From contig CM028889.1 of the NCBI GenBank assembly GCA_016801885.1, positions 12,835,001 through 12,899,000 of the forward strand: a stretch of 64,000 bases of DNA, given 5' to 3'. This document shows, piece after piece, positions 1 to 12,768 of this stretch. Position 1 is the first letter of the stretch; each line of letters opens with the position of its first letter. The notes below the pieces were generated by a model that ran no database searches, was not told the DNA's origin, and was given only the letters and a program-made list of their open reading frames with translations. This DNA is from Toxotes chatareus. Taxonomy: Eukaryota > Chordata > Actinopteri > Toxotidae. The translations under genes were made by a program, and so were the position numbers.

Positions 1-143
1 CCTGTTAAAGGTTATGGTTTTTTAATTGAACTGAACATATGAGGATGAAAGGGCTTTTTCTCTTTGGGCCAGAATAGTTTGTCATGAGATTTAAGATGGT
101 AAGGTATGGAGAGGGGGGAGAAAAAAACGGGATCAGCTTTTAC

Positions 144-3100
144 CTCGGGGCCTCTGCTTCTCCGCATCATAGATCATTACCACCTCTGTGACCTTGAATG
201 GGACAAAGGGAAACAGTGGCTCCATTTAGAAAACCAGACAGGGTCCCTTCTTATTCCATTTAAATATTCTGCCTCACGTTGGACAAATAATTAATTGTCC
301 TATCCCATCTCACTAAATTTTTATACTGTAGTATTGACTTTGAGCAGTAACGTTCAATGTCACATCCATTCAAGCACACTTAATGACGATATGAACTGAT
401 TTGCATTAAGCACTTGGCAATACTCACCACTCCGAATCTATTGAAATAGTCCCTGAGTTCAGGCTCGCCGCAGTTATGGGGGATTCCACCTACAAATATC
501 TTCTTTGATTTATTGCTATCAGCTTTGCTGCCCTTCTGAAAGAAAACAGGGAGTGTATGGATTTCAGTGTCTGTTAAAGGATCACTCTGGGAAGGGCCCA
601 GTTAGCCATCATCTATTCAGACAGTGCAGAAGAAATTAGGTTCTTCTCTTGCCCTGGGGTATAATTCTTAACATGTCATGTCAATGCAAACACTGGTCTC
701 CACAGATCAGGGAACACGGCTTCCTCCACTTACTCTCAACCACAAAGCATTTCACTACTGCTGTGTACTGCACTCATGCTGTAAAGGCTAGAGGCTGCTT
801 ACGACAACAATGATTTTTACCAATTACATCTTCTGCTTTGTTAGCAAAACATTCAGTACTAACTACATGACTTAAACTCAGTAGAAGAAGTTCCAGTAGT
901 GGGAAGAGGGCCTCATTTATAAAAGCTTCTGACATGCAGAGTCTGTACTTACAGCCAAATATGTGACGTATAAAAATGTTTTATTGACAGCAAAGGCGCA
1001 ATAACTAAAACCTTGGCTGCTCAAAAGGGACAAAATGACTATAATAGATCTACAGGGGCTTGATAGCTTTGTTGATCGACCCACAAATTACCCAAGTTGG
1101 TGCAGAGATTTTTGCCTGACAAAAAATTCATTGCTGAAAGCAATTTTCTGTACCATACTAGCTTACTCATCTCCAAATCTTCTTATGTTTTCACAATATT
1201 ACTGAAAGAGAGGACACTTGCAAAAAATAATATATCAGCTACCAAGGCTAAATTTTTCTTCTTTACTTCAAGATCAAGAAAACTGTGGTGAATTGAAAAA
1301 AAGGTGATGAAAAAAAGAGATGTCAAAATCCTAATATTTAGCATGGTGATACAGCCCTATGACATCCTCATGAGTCATGTTTTTAACATCTGGGAAACTG
1401 TGACCTTATTATGTGTCAATCTCAGGCTAGTGTAAACTGTACCAGAGATCTGCTGATATTGTTGCAGTCCCTTGGTCACAAACAGAGGTCAATGCAAGTC
1501 ATAGATTCTTTAATGCTTCTGTGATTTATCAAAACCCCAAACTCATTTCTAGGACTCTCAAAGGTATGAAGTCTGTGCACACTGATCTTTAAAATAAAAC
1601 ACTATTTCAAAGAAAAGCTAAAACGTCTGAAAATAAGATTTAGGTCAAAGTCAGAGTGATTTTATAAATGAAGCTCAAGGTCTCCTCATGGCCCTTGAAC
1701 AGATACCAGAGGCCAACCTCAAGAGGAGGAGGACATGGAGAGATTGTGACGATCTTAGGCATAGTCCAGCAGAAACACCTAGCCTAGCCTTCCCAGAAGA
1801 AATCAGATTCCTCTTACCCAGCCCTCCTTGGTTCTAGACTTTTCAGGTTGCATTCCTCTGGGAGTGCATGGCTTCGGGTCAATCTGACAGCAGAGAGAGA
1901 GAAACAGCTTGACATTAGCCCCAAATAAAGGTACCTTCAAATGTTCATCTTCACTGCTTCCATTTCAGCATACTGGGCTTGCCTCACACAACAGAGCAAC
2001 ATATATACATCCATTTGAATATGTGGCCAATAAACTTTTATGCCGTTCTCTGCCTCTGTCAAAACAACGAAGGAGGCTAAATGTAATTCATGAAGGAGCT
2101 GACAGAACAGCATGATTGATGCAGGCGGGGGAGCTAGATTAAGAACAGCTTGTTTCTTTTCAGTCATAATAAAGAAATCCAGCTTTGCTAATTTTTCTTA
2201 TTTGACTTTGAACAGGTAGGTCTTGCTGGGCAAACAAGTGTCAATTTGTGCAAAATGCATCATCTGTACTATTGGCTGCAGGCACGTACAACCCAAACCA
2301 AAACTGTATTTCTCCTTGAATAACTTCTAACTACTGTGATGAAATACAGTTATTTTTTTCACGTTGCTCACACAAAGCGCAGGCAGATTACTCAAGCTGA
2401 TTTGACTATCTGGTCCTTTGATTTAAAATACTCACATTTCTTCCATCAAGATTATGCGGCTTTGTCTCCAGCACTGTCCGTACACAATTGGGGTCTTTGA
2501 ATTTGACAAAGCCGAAGCCTCGCGACTGATTTGTAGTTTTGTCCTTCATGATGACACAATCTACTACTTCCCCATACTGTGAGAAGTAGTTTCTAAGTGT
2601 CTCTGGGAAGAGAAACAAATGACAGAAACAACAGTGGAGCTTCACAAAAATATGCAAAGAATCATGCAAAATTACTGCAAATGTGCAATTACAATCAAAG
2701 ATTTAGCTCAGCCCAGTTTGCCTCCTGAGCTCAAAGAAGTACAGTCATGATTTACAGAACTCATGCTTTCATCATGATAAATGATACTATGAAAATATCT
2801 TCAGTGCTTCAACCTGCACTAAAACTGCAACTGGGACCAAAACAGGTGTGGAAAGGAAAAAAAAAAGCACCACTAATAAAATTACACTGGGAACAGTAAA
2901 AGTCATTAAATGACCTTCATTTTGTGCCAGAATACTGGGGACTGTACCAATGTTCTAAACATAAAAACACATTCAAATCACATATTGACACTCCTAAAGA
3001 GAAAACAAAGCCCTGACCAGGTGTCGTCTTGCATAGCATCACACATAAAACCAACTACTGTAATGCCCGCACACACCCACTGAGGCAAGGCGTGCAAGTT

Positions 3101-5684
3101 TGAACAAATGAGGAGTCACTTTGGAGAGAGTTATCATAATTGTTTTTCTCATTGGTGAAGAGCCCTCGGGCAGCTCTGAGGAAACAAGCTAAGCGAAATG
3201 AAGAGCTGTGGTTCAGACCTTAATGCTAACAGTGCTGTTAACACAGACAAGCCCTTGTGTTGAGTAACACAATGGCCAACCGAGCATGAGCCAATAAATG
3301 GCTTTAGACAAACTAGACCAACTCCAGGCAGCTCTGAATGAGAGGAGAATGTATGCACAGGCTCGACGCATGTCATATAACGTAGCCTCTACCATGAGTG
3401 TTTATGGTTTGCAACTAATCATCAGTAATTATGAAATGTGAAAAGGGAGAATGTATCCAAAATCACAATGACATATTAAAAATTCAAGAAAACTGCATTA
3501 ATAAAGAGGAACGCTGGCCACAAGTAGATCATCACTGACTCTGAACTGAGCTGCATCAAAGTCATATTTTCTGCAGGAATATTGTGATCAAAAGTGTTTC
3601 TGTTATTTTGTCCACGTTACATCATGATTCTGCTATAATATCCATCCACAATATCCAGTGATTTAATGTTTCATAAACATAAATCAGTTTGCTGTTACAT
3701 TCGATGCCTTATTAGTGCATTAGTTTTATCATTCAACACTTGATGTTGCCTGTAATTATGGTGATTGTGTGACAAAGTTAAGTGCTATCTTTTGCAAGCT
3801 ACTTGGGGCAACGTACTAAATTTTACTGGTTTCAGTGCGGTACTTCAAACTTTTGATACCTTACATTAGTGAATACAAATAAGTTATTTCAGTTGATACT
3901 TTTCTATTTTACAAAATCCACCAAGCATCTCTAATACATAAATGATTACGTGTCTAAACACAATCATACGAATATTTTCCCTGAATAAAACAAAAAACAC
4001 TGATCTGAATCAAGCATCTTCTTTTGCTTGACCATCAAAGCCATGTTAATGATCATTATTATCAGAGACCATGTCACACAACCTTTTCTTAATTATTGTA
4101 TAAAAACAGTGTTGCTCACAAAGTACCATCCAATATCAATATCAAGACAAAACCAAAAAACACCAAGATTTTATTTGACTACTATCATCCAGATTTACAC
4201 TGCATTACCCACTTGTGACCTGACAATCTGCAGGGTTTATTCAAACTTAGTTTGCACACAAGACCACTACCAAGCAACCAGCCAGATCCTCCAGTCTGAC
4301 AACAAACCCATGCAGATACAACAGCGTCATACAAACAAATTCCTGTTAATTAAAAAATACTTTGAGCATGAAGTGGCAGAGGATTAAAAAGTGAGACTTA
4401 CCTTGTGTGGTACTCCAGTCCAATCCACCCACAAAAAGTTTCCTGAGAAGAGTAGATAAATGACCATCAAGACAGTCACTGATCACCACTCTGAGCCAGA
4501 CTAAGTGATAAACTGTTACAGAAAGGTCATGACAATCTCTTATATAAAGGCATGATATAAACCATAGGAAAAATGTTCCTTGACCAGGGGCCTTGAATAG
4601 ACTAAAAACACGCAAGTCTTGGTAGAGAAGACTGCAATTTTCTGAACCATAACAACGCTACAGCTGACTAAACAGTCAAGTACACAGATATTACACAACA
4701 TGAGGCAACGCTGCCACCAAAGCTGGTGCAGCATGGGGATATTTACACACAGCCACGGTTAAAATACCCCTGTTTAATGTGACTCATGTTCAGTTCTAGT
4801 CCAGGCCGTGGATGCCACTTAGGTCCTTTAACACTAACTGTAATGGCCTCGACAATAAAGGTCTTTTTATGAACCTCCTGCCACGTAAGTTACTCCGGGA
4901 CAGAGCCATGGCGTTTAGCAAGCTAACACAACACTGAGCTGACTTCAGAAGCTGCAGCAGTCACCGTCCACCACCGGCTCAAGGCTTCATCACTAAAACC
5001 CCGAGTATTTTCCAGTCGGAGCGGAGGAGAGGCGAGAGGCTGCCCGGCTCCCTGCATGCGGACCGGTGAACTCGGGTGCTGGAAGTTTAATGGCAGTTTA
5101 AACGGCACTACGAACACACTAGCTACCGAGTTAATTAACATTTCATTAAGATCAGTGCTGAAACTTAACAACGATGAATGCAGCAGTTATGACTAAAGCG
5201 GGGGGTTAGTGTAGAGGATGCTCCATCCTCCGGCAGTGCCCGCTAAATGTCCTCGCATTGGCGAAGTCGAGAAGAGGAGACTTTCGCTTCGCTGGCAAGC
5301 GTTAGCTAAGCTAGCTCAGCTGCTCCGAGCTAACTGAAAACAACACTGAAATAAGTAACTACACTTTCACGCGTTCCCCTGACAAGCTAAGTGGCAGCAC
5401 TACAGACAAATGTGGTATTTTTCTCCGCAAAAAATAACAGTGACAACTGAGCTTCTTCAATGACAAGTTTCACTTTTTGCCCGTCTTTCCTTGGGCTAAC
5501 GATCTCGCTAAGTTACTACAGCTAGCGTAGCCTGCTAGCTAGCGTTAGCTGTCAAATGACAGCTTGGAGAGAGAGCGCGCTAAGTGTGAGTTAAAAAGCT
5601 TTTTTACAGTTTGTTGCGTCCGCAGCGTAAAGCTTTGTTAAATGGATCTTACCCGACTTCATCTCCGACTAAGTTGCTGTTCAT
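144..5684 (-). CDS. dazap1: DAZ-associated protein 1, RNA-binding protein (3' part outside window)
   Basis: Six coding exons are visible on the minus strand: 5653-5684 (start ATG at 5682-5684), 4402-4442, 2436-2602, 1818-1883, 428-535 and 144-192. Each has AG/GT borders and the phases join cleanly. The protein begins MNSNLVGDEVGKLFVGGLDW. RRM1 shows RNP2 LFVGGLD and RNP1 RGFGFVKF. A linker with DPKPCTPRGMQPE follows, and RRM2 starts with IFVGGIP and continues to VTEVVMIYDAEKQRPR. The rest of RRM2 and the proline-rich C-terminal half lie beyond the left edge. In vertebrates DAZAP1 is a nuclear-cytoplasmic shuttling hnRNP-like protein that binds DAZ and acts in splicing and translation. Exon order and residues match it almost throughout. 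The first exon continues as 5' UTR above 5684, in GC-richer sequence consistent with a promoter; the transcription start cannot be fixed by eye. Confidence 0.95.
5270..5560. promoter_or_regulatory. 5' region of dazap1 with clustered GCTAGC/GTTAGC words
   Basis: This GC-richer stretch at the 5' end of dazap1 intron 1 carries repeated GTTAGC, GCTAAG, GCTAGC and GCTAAC words (about 5300-5335, 5495-5510 and 5520-5553). Another GCTAGC lies upstream of exon 1 near 5892. Similar words surround the first exons of ndufs7 and ctdspl3. A promoter-proximal regulatory role is inferred; only the motif clustering is seen. Confidence 0.4.
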
Positions 5685-6439
5685 TTCTGAGGCTAAAGCG
5701 AGGGACTCTAGGAGCTGTGACCGGCTTATTGCTTCAGTGCTGCCCCTCTCAGACTGAGAGCGGAGGAAGGTCACTCCGCTTTTTGGTTCAAACTGTTCTG
5801 CGCAATGACGACGCTGCAGGGGGCAGCAGCCTTTAAAGGAACATTACACCCAACCAACCGGTCCGTTTCCTGTTTAAATCATCCCAGGGGGCTAGCTAAG
5901 TGCTTTAAACCCAGAGGTCTTTTTATTTCGCACTTAATTTACTAAGCATTCCGATCAGAGAGACGGCTTTTACAAGGAAAACCTGGGCAATAAACAAGCC
6001 TGGTAACACAAATGATGACAAACAAAAAGCATTTATTCAACAGCAATAAACAATTGACAGCAGACAGACCTACCTACAACCTTGGTGGCTGACCTTTAAT
6101 TTCTGATAGAGGACTGATGCAAAACAAATATGTCTAACATGTGGCTAAAGCTTGATGTGGGCAAATAAGGCAGCTGCCCAGGAGCCCCTACTGCCCCAGG
6201 TTCACTCCATTACATCTGGGTCTACATAATTTGATTAATCCAAAAAGTGTTAGGAATTTGGACCACTTGAGGTATTCTCATTTATCAGTTCTCACCGTTT
6301 CTCCGTCCTCCATTTTGTGGTCCTGGTCCTAAAATCTAGTAATTATTTTAGTTCATGTTGAGCTCATTTGTTGTAATGTTGCATTTTATCACAGTTCTTT
6401 TCTGTTATTTCTAGTATTATTTCATCACAGAAGAACTGT

Positions 6440-6600
6440 AAGACTGCAACTAACAATTATTTTCACTATCTATACATTTGGAAGTAATTTACTTTAATAA
6501 TCAATAAATGTTTCAGTGTATAAAATGTCAGAAAATCATGGACAAGCCCATCATTATTCCCAGAGGTCCAAGTTAACATACCCAGACTGCTTTTCCTCTA
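6440..6600 (+). repeat. Degenerate 'GGGCTGCAACTA' teleost dispersed repeat, copy A
   Basis: The copy begins GACTGCAACTAACAATTATT, runs through an AATCAATAAATG-like segment, and then has the TATAAAATGTCAGAAAAT block and a CCAGAGGTCCAAGTTAAC segment. It shares this order with copies near 12.6, 18.9, 39.0, 60.5 and 63.4 kb. Function is unknown; probably a non-autonomous mobile element. Confidence 0.6.
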
Positions 6601-7310
6601 ATAGTCAAAAACACTAAAGAGCATGGTATTTAAAACAAGTTTATGTTTAAAACAAAAGAAATTACCAGTCTTTATATTTTAATAGAAAGTTTGGCCAGTG
6701 TTAGTGGTACAGTAAAGGTCCCCATGTCCAAAATCAAAGAGTATGTTCATCTCTGCATGAAACTGCACACATCAAATTTTATGTAAATTCAGCCATTACT
6801 TTTCAAAATCTGTTGCTGACAAACCGGACAGAGATGATCACATGACACCCACTCTTTGGCTGAGTTAATGAGACACCACACAAGTGACAAGCTTTGAACA
6901 GTGACATTTAAAACATGAAATGCAAATCCAAGTGACAGAGGTGACACATAATGTAGTGTGATTAAATAACAACCTTCAGGCACAATGCCCATTAATTCTC
7001 TTTTTAAAAAATGTCTGACAACACGAGCAACTGAAGTCTTTAAAGTGTGGTAAGCTGTGCTTAGGTTTACAAGCAACAAACAGTTGTACAGTAGTGTCCA
7101 AGCATCGATAACTATACAGCATTTAGATACTATATTCAGTTCATTCTTAGATAACTGATCTGGAGAATTACAGTATGTACAGAAACAGTGACTATGTGTA
7201 AATTGTGTAAATTAAACACCACAAAGAAACATCTCCACAACCACATATTCACTCAATGTCACAACTTCTACATCACCTAACAAACTCTTCAATCTTCACT
7301 TCAAACATCA

Positions 7311-7680
7311 GAATGGGGAAAAATGCGATCTCAGTTACTTTGACTGTGGCATGATTGTTGGTGCCAGACGAGCTGTTTTGAGTATTTCTGAAACTGCTGA
7401 TCTCCTGGGATTTCACAGGTTTCTAGAATTTAGTCATAATGGTGCTAAAACAAAAATCATCCAATGAGGGGCAGTTCTGTGGATGGAAACGCCTTGTTGA
7501 TGAGAGAGGTGGATGGACTGACAGCTGACAAATCTGCAGAAATCATGTGATCCAATCATGTCAACATGGACTGGGAACTCGAGGGAACACCTTTCAACGT
7601 CTTGTGGAATCCATGCCATGAAAAATTGAGGCTGTTGAAGCAGAACAAAAGGAGGCTCCACCTAGTAATAGTATAGTGTT
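7311..7680 (+). mobile_element. Tc1-like transposon remnant, internally deleted
   Basis: Read on the plus strand, the left part resembles the start of a Tc1-like transposase (a Cys/Gly-Met-Ile-Val-Gly-Ala-Arg-Arg-Ala stretch, then Ser-Ile-Ser-Glu-Thr-Ala-Asp-Leu-Leu-Gly). The part from about 7515 resembles the last quarter of the same gene (ACAAATCTGCAG, then ATCATGTCAACATGGAC and GTGGAATCCATGCCATGAA). The catalytic DDE core between them is missing and the frame is broken, so no active protein can be made. The family match is from memory of Tc1-like elements in fish. Confidence 0.75.
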
Positions 7681-7820
7681 TATAATAAAGGCCTAGGCAA
7701 GTGTATAATGTATAAAATATTATACACTCCTGCTTAAATGTTAATGCATCAGTAACAATGATCCAACAACTGAATAATATAGACAGGGGCAATTTTCTCT
7801 ACATAATTTCTCTACATAAA

Positions 7821-7905
7821 GGGGCGCGTCTCCTTCACCACCACCCACATTGTGCTTGGTCGAGGGATCAAACCGGCTCAGGCCGGTTACTTGCTATGCC
7901 ACAGC
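7821..7905 (-). repeat. Partial tRNA-derived SINE, second copy of the 60.7-kb element
   Basis: On the minus strand this reads CTGTGGCATAGCAAGTAACC, then a short Pol III B-box-like part, then GACCAAGCACAATG and GGGTGGTGGTGAAG. The same blocks occur in the same order on the plus strand at 60664-60800. This copy lacks about 30 bases in the tRNA-like head and the whole 3' tail. Confidence 0.7.
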
Positions 7906-10900
7906 TACATGGTGTTTGTCTGGCTTTATATTGTATATGCACTGAGGCTTTTACACAAATGAAGTGATCTTTAAAGTTTTATCACCAATGAACGGAATAA
8001 CCTACTCTTACGAAAATGTACTTAAGGACTGAAACTTCTTGGGTATCAAAGTACATACAAACAGGGTGGCTCTCGTTTTCACTCTTAAAGCCGAGTTTTA
8101 CTACAGAGGAAAACTCATATTGTGCTGCTACACTTTTCACTTTTTGAATAGGTTAACATCCTATTATAGATGTTTTATTGAATTAACGTCTCAACACTTC
8201 CTGAAGGCTCAACAATACCTGCATTGAAGTCGTGAGATTTAGTGAAAACAGCTGGGAAAACCCATTCACATCAGCCTCTACTGGTACTAAGAAGTAGGAC
8301 ATTTCTCATAGGCTCATACATCAGCAGTTTTAGCACAGAATCTACTAAAGTTGGCTTCCTTTACTCACAAGGTCTTTGAGAACAAAGCTGTTCATATAAA
8401 AAAACCTTTGTGTTCTATTAAACTGTCAAAACTAGACCATCATATTTCTACACATTATCTATCTATAGTGTGGGATTTAAGGCACGTGCAAAGTCAAATA
8501 TGGGGCTTACTCCATGAAATCACTGACAAACTAATTAACAATAAAATAAATAAATAAATAAAAATAGAAATACAGAGATATCCATTTTGGTAGCTTCCCC
8601 AAAGCTCCCACAGAGCTCCCGGGGGGAATCATGAGTGTCATAATGAATTCACCTTCTCATGCAGTGTAATGTTTGTCTCTGGTAGATGTTCTTCTTTCTA
8701 TTTATCTCTTTAATATCATTTTTAGAGGACAAAACGAGGTCACATATCCGTATGTCAAGATTTATAGGCTCTCTCCACTGGGACCGAAGTCCATCAAACA
8801 GGGTTTTTCAAATTACAATGTGTGTGGGGACAACAGCTTGATCAGGGTTCTCAGAGGAAACTGGTACGCCTGGTTCCTATTTTGTTAATAAAATAGAGCA
8901 GGAGGAGGAGATGTCAATGTCATGTTGGTGTAATTAGCTAATGTCCTCTGGACTAACAGTAACTACCCTCTGCTTCAGTGGTTTGTTAGAGGTTATGTTA
9001 GAGTGGCTGTTGGGTTGTAATCCTCAAACAATACTCAGGAAGATAGACTTTTTTTTTGTATCTTTAAGTTACTAACACGCAATTCTTTGTTAGCTGACCG
9101 TGAAACATTTCAGATATGTCTGCTCCTGTGGCACTCATCCAAGGTTTTCTAATCAGGGAGCCACATTTTTTAATTTATACTTGATGTTGATTGCTACAGT
9201 TCAATATAGACCCAAAGGTATTTGGCCTACCTAAATGGCACTGACAGAACTGTGCCCTCTCCCTGTTGTCTCTAATACAGCAAGGCAGTCGACTGCTCTC
9301 CAAACCTGAGCCAATGGTATCATAATCACTGGGGGGGGGATTCACCAATATGTAAAACATGCATTTGCCAGCATTGTTAATGGGTCAGTATGTGTTACAC
9401 AAGCTGTGTCCGCTAACCTGTTTTCGATACTGTTTTGCTTTGGTATGACAGAGTGAGCATGGGTTACTACACCAATTATAGAGCAACTACAGGGTTACTA
9501 TAGTAACTCTGTGGCTGCGGTTCGTCCGTGATAGCTGCTTGAATTAATGAGATCTAAATGGTCAGTTACTATCTAAAGGTAAGATTTGTTTTTCTTACTT
9601 CAGGTTTTGTCCAGATCAATGATTTATGCCACCACGTTGATATAATGGACATAAAACAGAATTTTATTTGTGATGCTCACACAGACCTGAAAACATTTAT
9701 AAATACACTTTTAGACAATGTTTTTTTTTATTTTACACAATGAAATACATTGACAGACAGGTTGTTAAATGGGAGATTAAATGATTTAATGAATAAATGT
9801 TTTGCAGTGTAAATTCTCCAAAATGCTGATTCAAACTGCATTACTCATTACTGCTGGTAATACAGCATGTAATAATCAGATGATAATTTTGGCTGATTCA
9901 TGGCTGAATATATAAGCCCAATCCAGCTAAAGTTATGAAATAGATTCAAACTGCTGCTTATTCCTTTGTCACTGCAGCAGCACCCAGTACAGCATGACAT
10001 CCCATAATCTCTTCTGCTCATCTGATAGGACAGACAGCAGTGAAGGGGAGCACTGTCACTCCTGGTATTCAAATGGGATTTGCAAATTATATTCTGAGTG
10101 TTTGTTTTACCCTGTCTGGAGCATACATTGGAGGAGTTTACCTTGCAGTAACAAATATAAGCAAGAAGGATTTAACTGCTTTACAATTGACTGTTTATAC
10201 TTGTCTGTGACTGATGACTTGTTCAAATTGTTCTTTACAGTACAACACATGACAATTTGGCTCCAAGATACTATGGCTGATTTATCTAAATGCTTTAAAA
10301 CTTCTAATCATTAAGTAAATAATTGCAGTTGAAAGAATGATTTGTGTCAAGGGTCTTGACATATGATGTGTGCTCATCCTGTCATATCAGAGAAAGCAGA
10401 AGACCAGAATGCGTCCAATTGCTACACCTTGAAAATTGTAAAGTAATATTTAACTTCAAGCATCTACATTCCAGGTCACTGATATTTTACAGTTTAAAGG
10501 CAACTATTAATACATTTTAGTTGATACTGTTTGTTTTCCTATGGTGTAATTGAGATCATTTTGATTTTATTAACTTAATCTGCTGAGTTTCATGACATAT
10601 GTTCACTGTCTTTTTTGAAACATTTTCACAATCTGTGATGCTGTGAAGAGATATCAGTGTGAAAACCACCCCACATGATTTAGTAACAGCTGCCACTAGG
10701 GGGATGAAGTGCACAGTTTTCCATTAGGAAGAACATATTTTCGTAAAATCAGATGTGACATAAATGAACATGACATAAACCTGAGGGACTGAGTTAAAGT
10801 CAATTAAAAAATAATAAGATGGCAAAAAGGTTAGCATATTTAATTCTGCAACTGAGGGTGTCAAGTGACATTAGACTTTCACAGCTCTAGTGGGTAAAAA

Positions 10901-11374
10901 TTTCATTTTTAAAATGATGACATACCAATGTGCACTGTAATTTTTTTTCTTCACGAAAGACTCATGCAATCTAGCAGTTTGCCACAATTTTCGCCAACTT
11001 TGCACCACTCCATTTCCTTTAAGGATTTATTTTGAAATGGCAACTCTCTCAGTTTAGGCCCCTTTCTTCTGTTGATGAAATCTCCTGGAATGGCAATTGA
11101 AAAACACAAGGGACCTCTGCACCAACTGATAATGAAATGAGGGATTATCTGGCTTGACCTGTGGAAGACAGTCCATCTTCTAACCTTTCACTGATAACTG
11201 GACCTCACCTTTAGTTTGAGATTGATGGAGAATTACTGAGGGCAGCAGTGTGTTAAATATCAGTGACAAAACGGTGAGAGAGCAAAGCACAAGTCCTGTG
11301 ATGAAACAGGCCACTTAGAAAAACAGCTAGTTGTGTATTGACACAGCATTGCTTTAAAAATTAAATCTGTGAGA

Positions 11375-11590
11375 GCGGCATGGTGGTGCAGTGGTTAGCA
11401 CTATTGCCTCACAGCAAGAAGGTTCCAGGTTTGAACCTCTGGGCTCTTCCATGTGAGTTTGGCATGTTCTCCCTGTGCCTGTGTGATTGACAATTGACCA
11501 GTCCAGGTTGTACCCCACCTCTCACCTGTAGTCAGCTGGGAAAGCTGGGAAAGGTTCCAGCCCACCCCCCATCCCCCAACCCCTACCTTT
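11375..11590 (+). repeat. tRNA-like SINE or dispersed teleost repeat
   Basis: The element starts GCGGCATGGTGGTGCAGTGG, has an A-box-like TGGTGCAGTGGTTAGCAC and a B-box-like GGTTCCAGGTTTGAACC at 11421-11437. It then runs through the GTTTGGCATGTTCTCCCTGT block to GTACCCCACCTCTCACC and AGTCAGCTGGGA. This layout is common in teleost genomes. Flanking target-site duplications were not obvious. Confidence 0.7.
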
Positions 11591-12597
11591 GTGAAAGTTA
11601 GAATGTTCACTTTTAAAGTGTTTTAGAGAGGTGTTGAATCTACTGTGAGGATGTAACTTGTGGTGCTGTTTAAGTGTAATGTATTGAACTGAGAGGTGCT
11701 TCTGATATTCAGCATATCCTCATTAAAAATGGGGTGAACAAAATAATAAAAACATGCATCTTAAGATGCTTTTTAAACATTTTGCAGTGATTTAGCTGTC
11801 ATGTCAAGAAAGAACAACAGCAAATGCATGACCTTGGACCAGTTAAAAGTTCCTGTCCTGAGGACATGAGGGTCTTTATAGCGGTGTGAATGGTTAGCAA
11901 CTGCGTAATGTTTTGGATATAACTGAGATCCTTGAAACCAATCTAACTAAAATCAGCGGAAATGATTGTAGTCAGGTTTTACTCTCAGGTGCCCAAGTGG
12001 TTCTGCAATTCAATATCAACATTTACTGAAATGAGACATTTCCTGGGACTGTAACTCATCAAATGGTTTCAGATGGGCTTTTTGGGGTCTGTGACATGGC
12101 AACACTTGAGAATCGTAGAATAAGAGCAGTGGTTTATTGTTTCCCATTTCAGTTGGCTGTGGTTCCTGGATGAATGTGAGTTTCTGTGGAAATGAGTGCA
12201 CATGAAGAGCCTCGTGTAAGAGTGGTAGGTAGATGACAACCTGTGAGTTGATGAGGACCCTCATTGAGGAGCCAGTCCCACTCAGATTCACCTAATGGGA
12301 GTGAAGTGGATGATGGGTAACCAGGGCAGAGGGGCTGTGAAGATGGTCAGATGATACATTTTTGACCCTCACACCGCCTCATTGTGCTGTGAGTCATATA
12401 ACGCACAAGAAAAGGCTAAGTGACATTGAACAATAGAGAAATTCAGGGTTTACATGGGGATTATGGGCCATTTTTGCTTATCATTTTAAAGTAAAATGTT
12501 TGACTCTATTGACACACATTTCTAGTGATACGCTCTACTTTATGACAATGTCTTTGGATTACACAAGGAATTAATGTCAACCTACAATCCAGCTATT

Positions 12598-12736
12598 AGG
12601 GCTGCAACTAATGATTATTTTCATTATAATTAATCCATTTCTGGATTAATCGCTCAGTTGCTTGGTTTAAATGTCAGATAACAGCAAAATAATAACAATA
12701 ATAACAACAACAATAATAATAATAATAATAATAATA

Positions 12737-12768
<32 letters not shown>

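Noticed and set aside
4028..4387. 119-codon plus-strand ORF
   Set aside because: It lies in dazap1 intron 2, AT-rich, with no family resemblance and no promoter or start context; typical chance frame.
9994..10314. 106-codon plus-strand ORF
   Set aside because: No resemblance to a known family and flat composition.
11375..11445. Possible tRNA gene
   Set aside because: Same reasoning: tRNA-like boxes inside a dispersed repeat.
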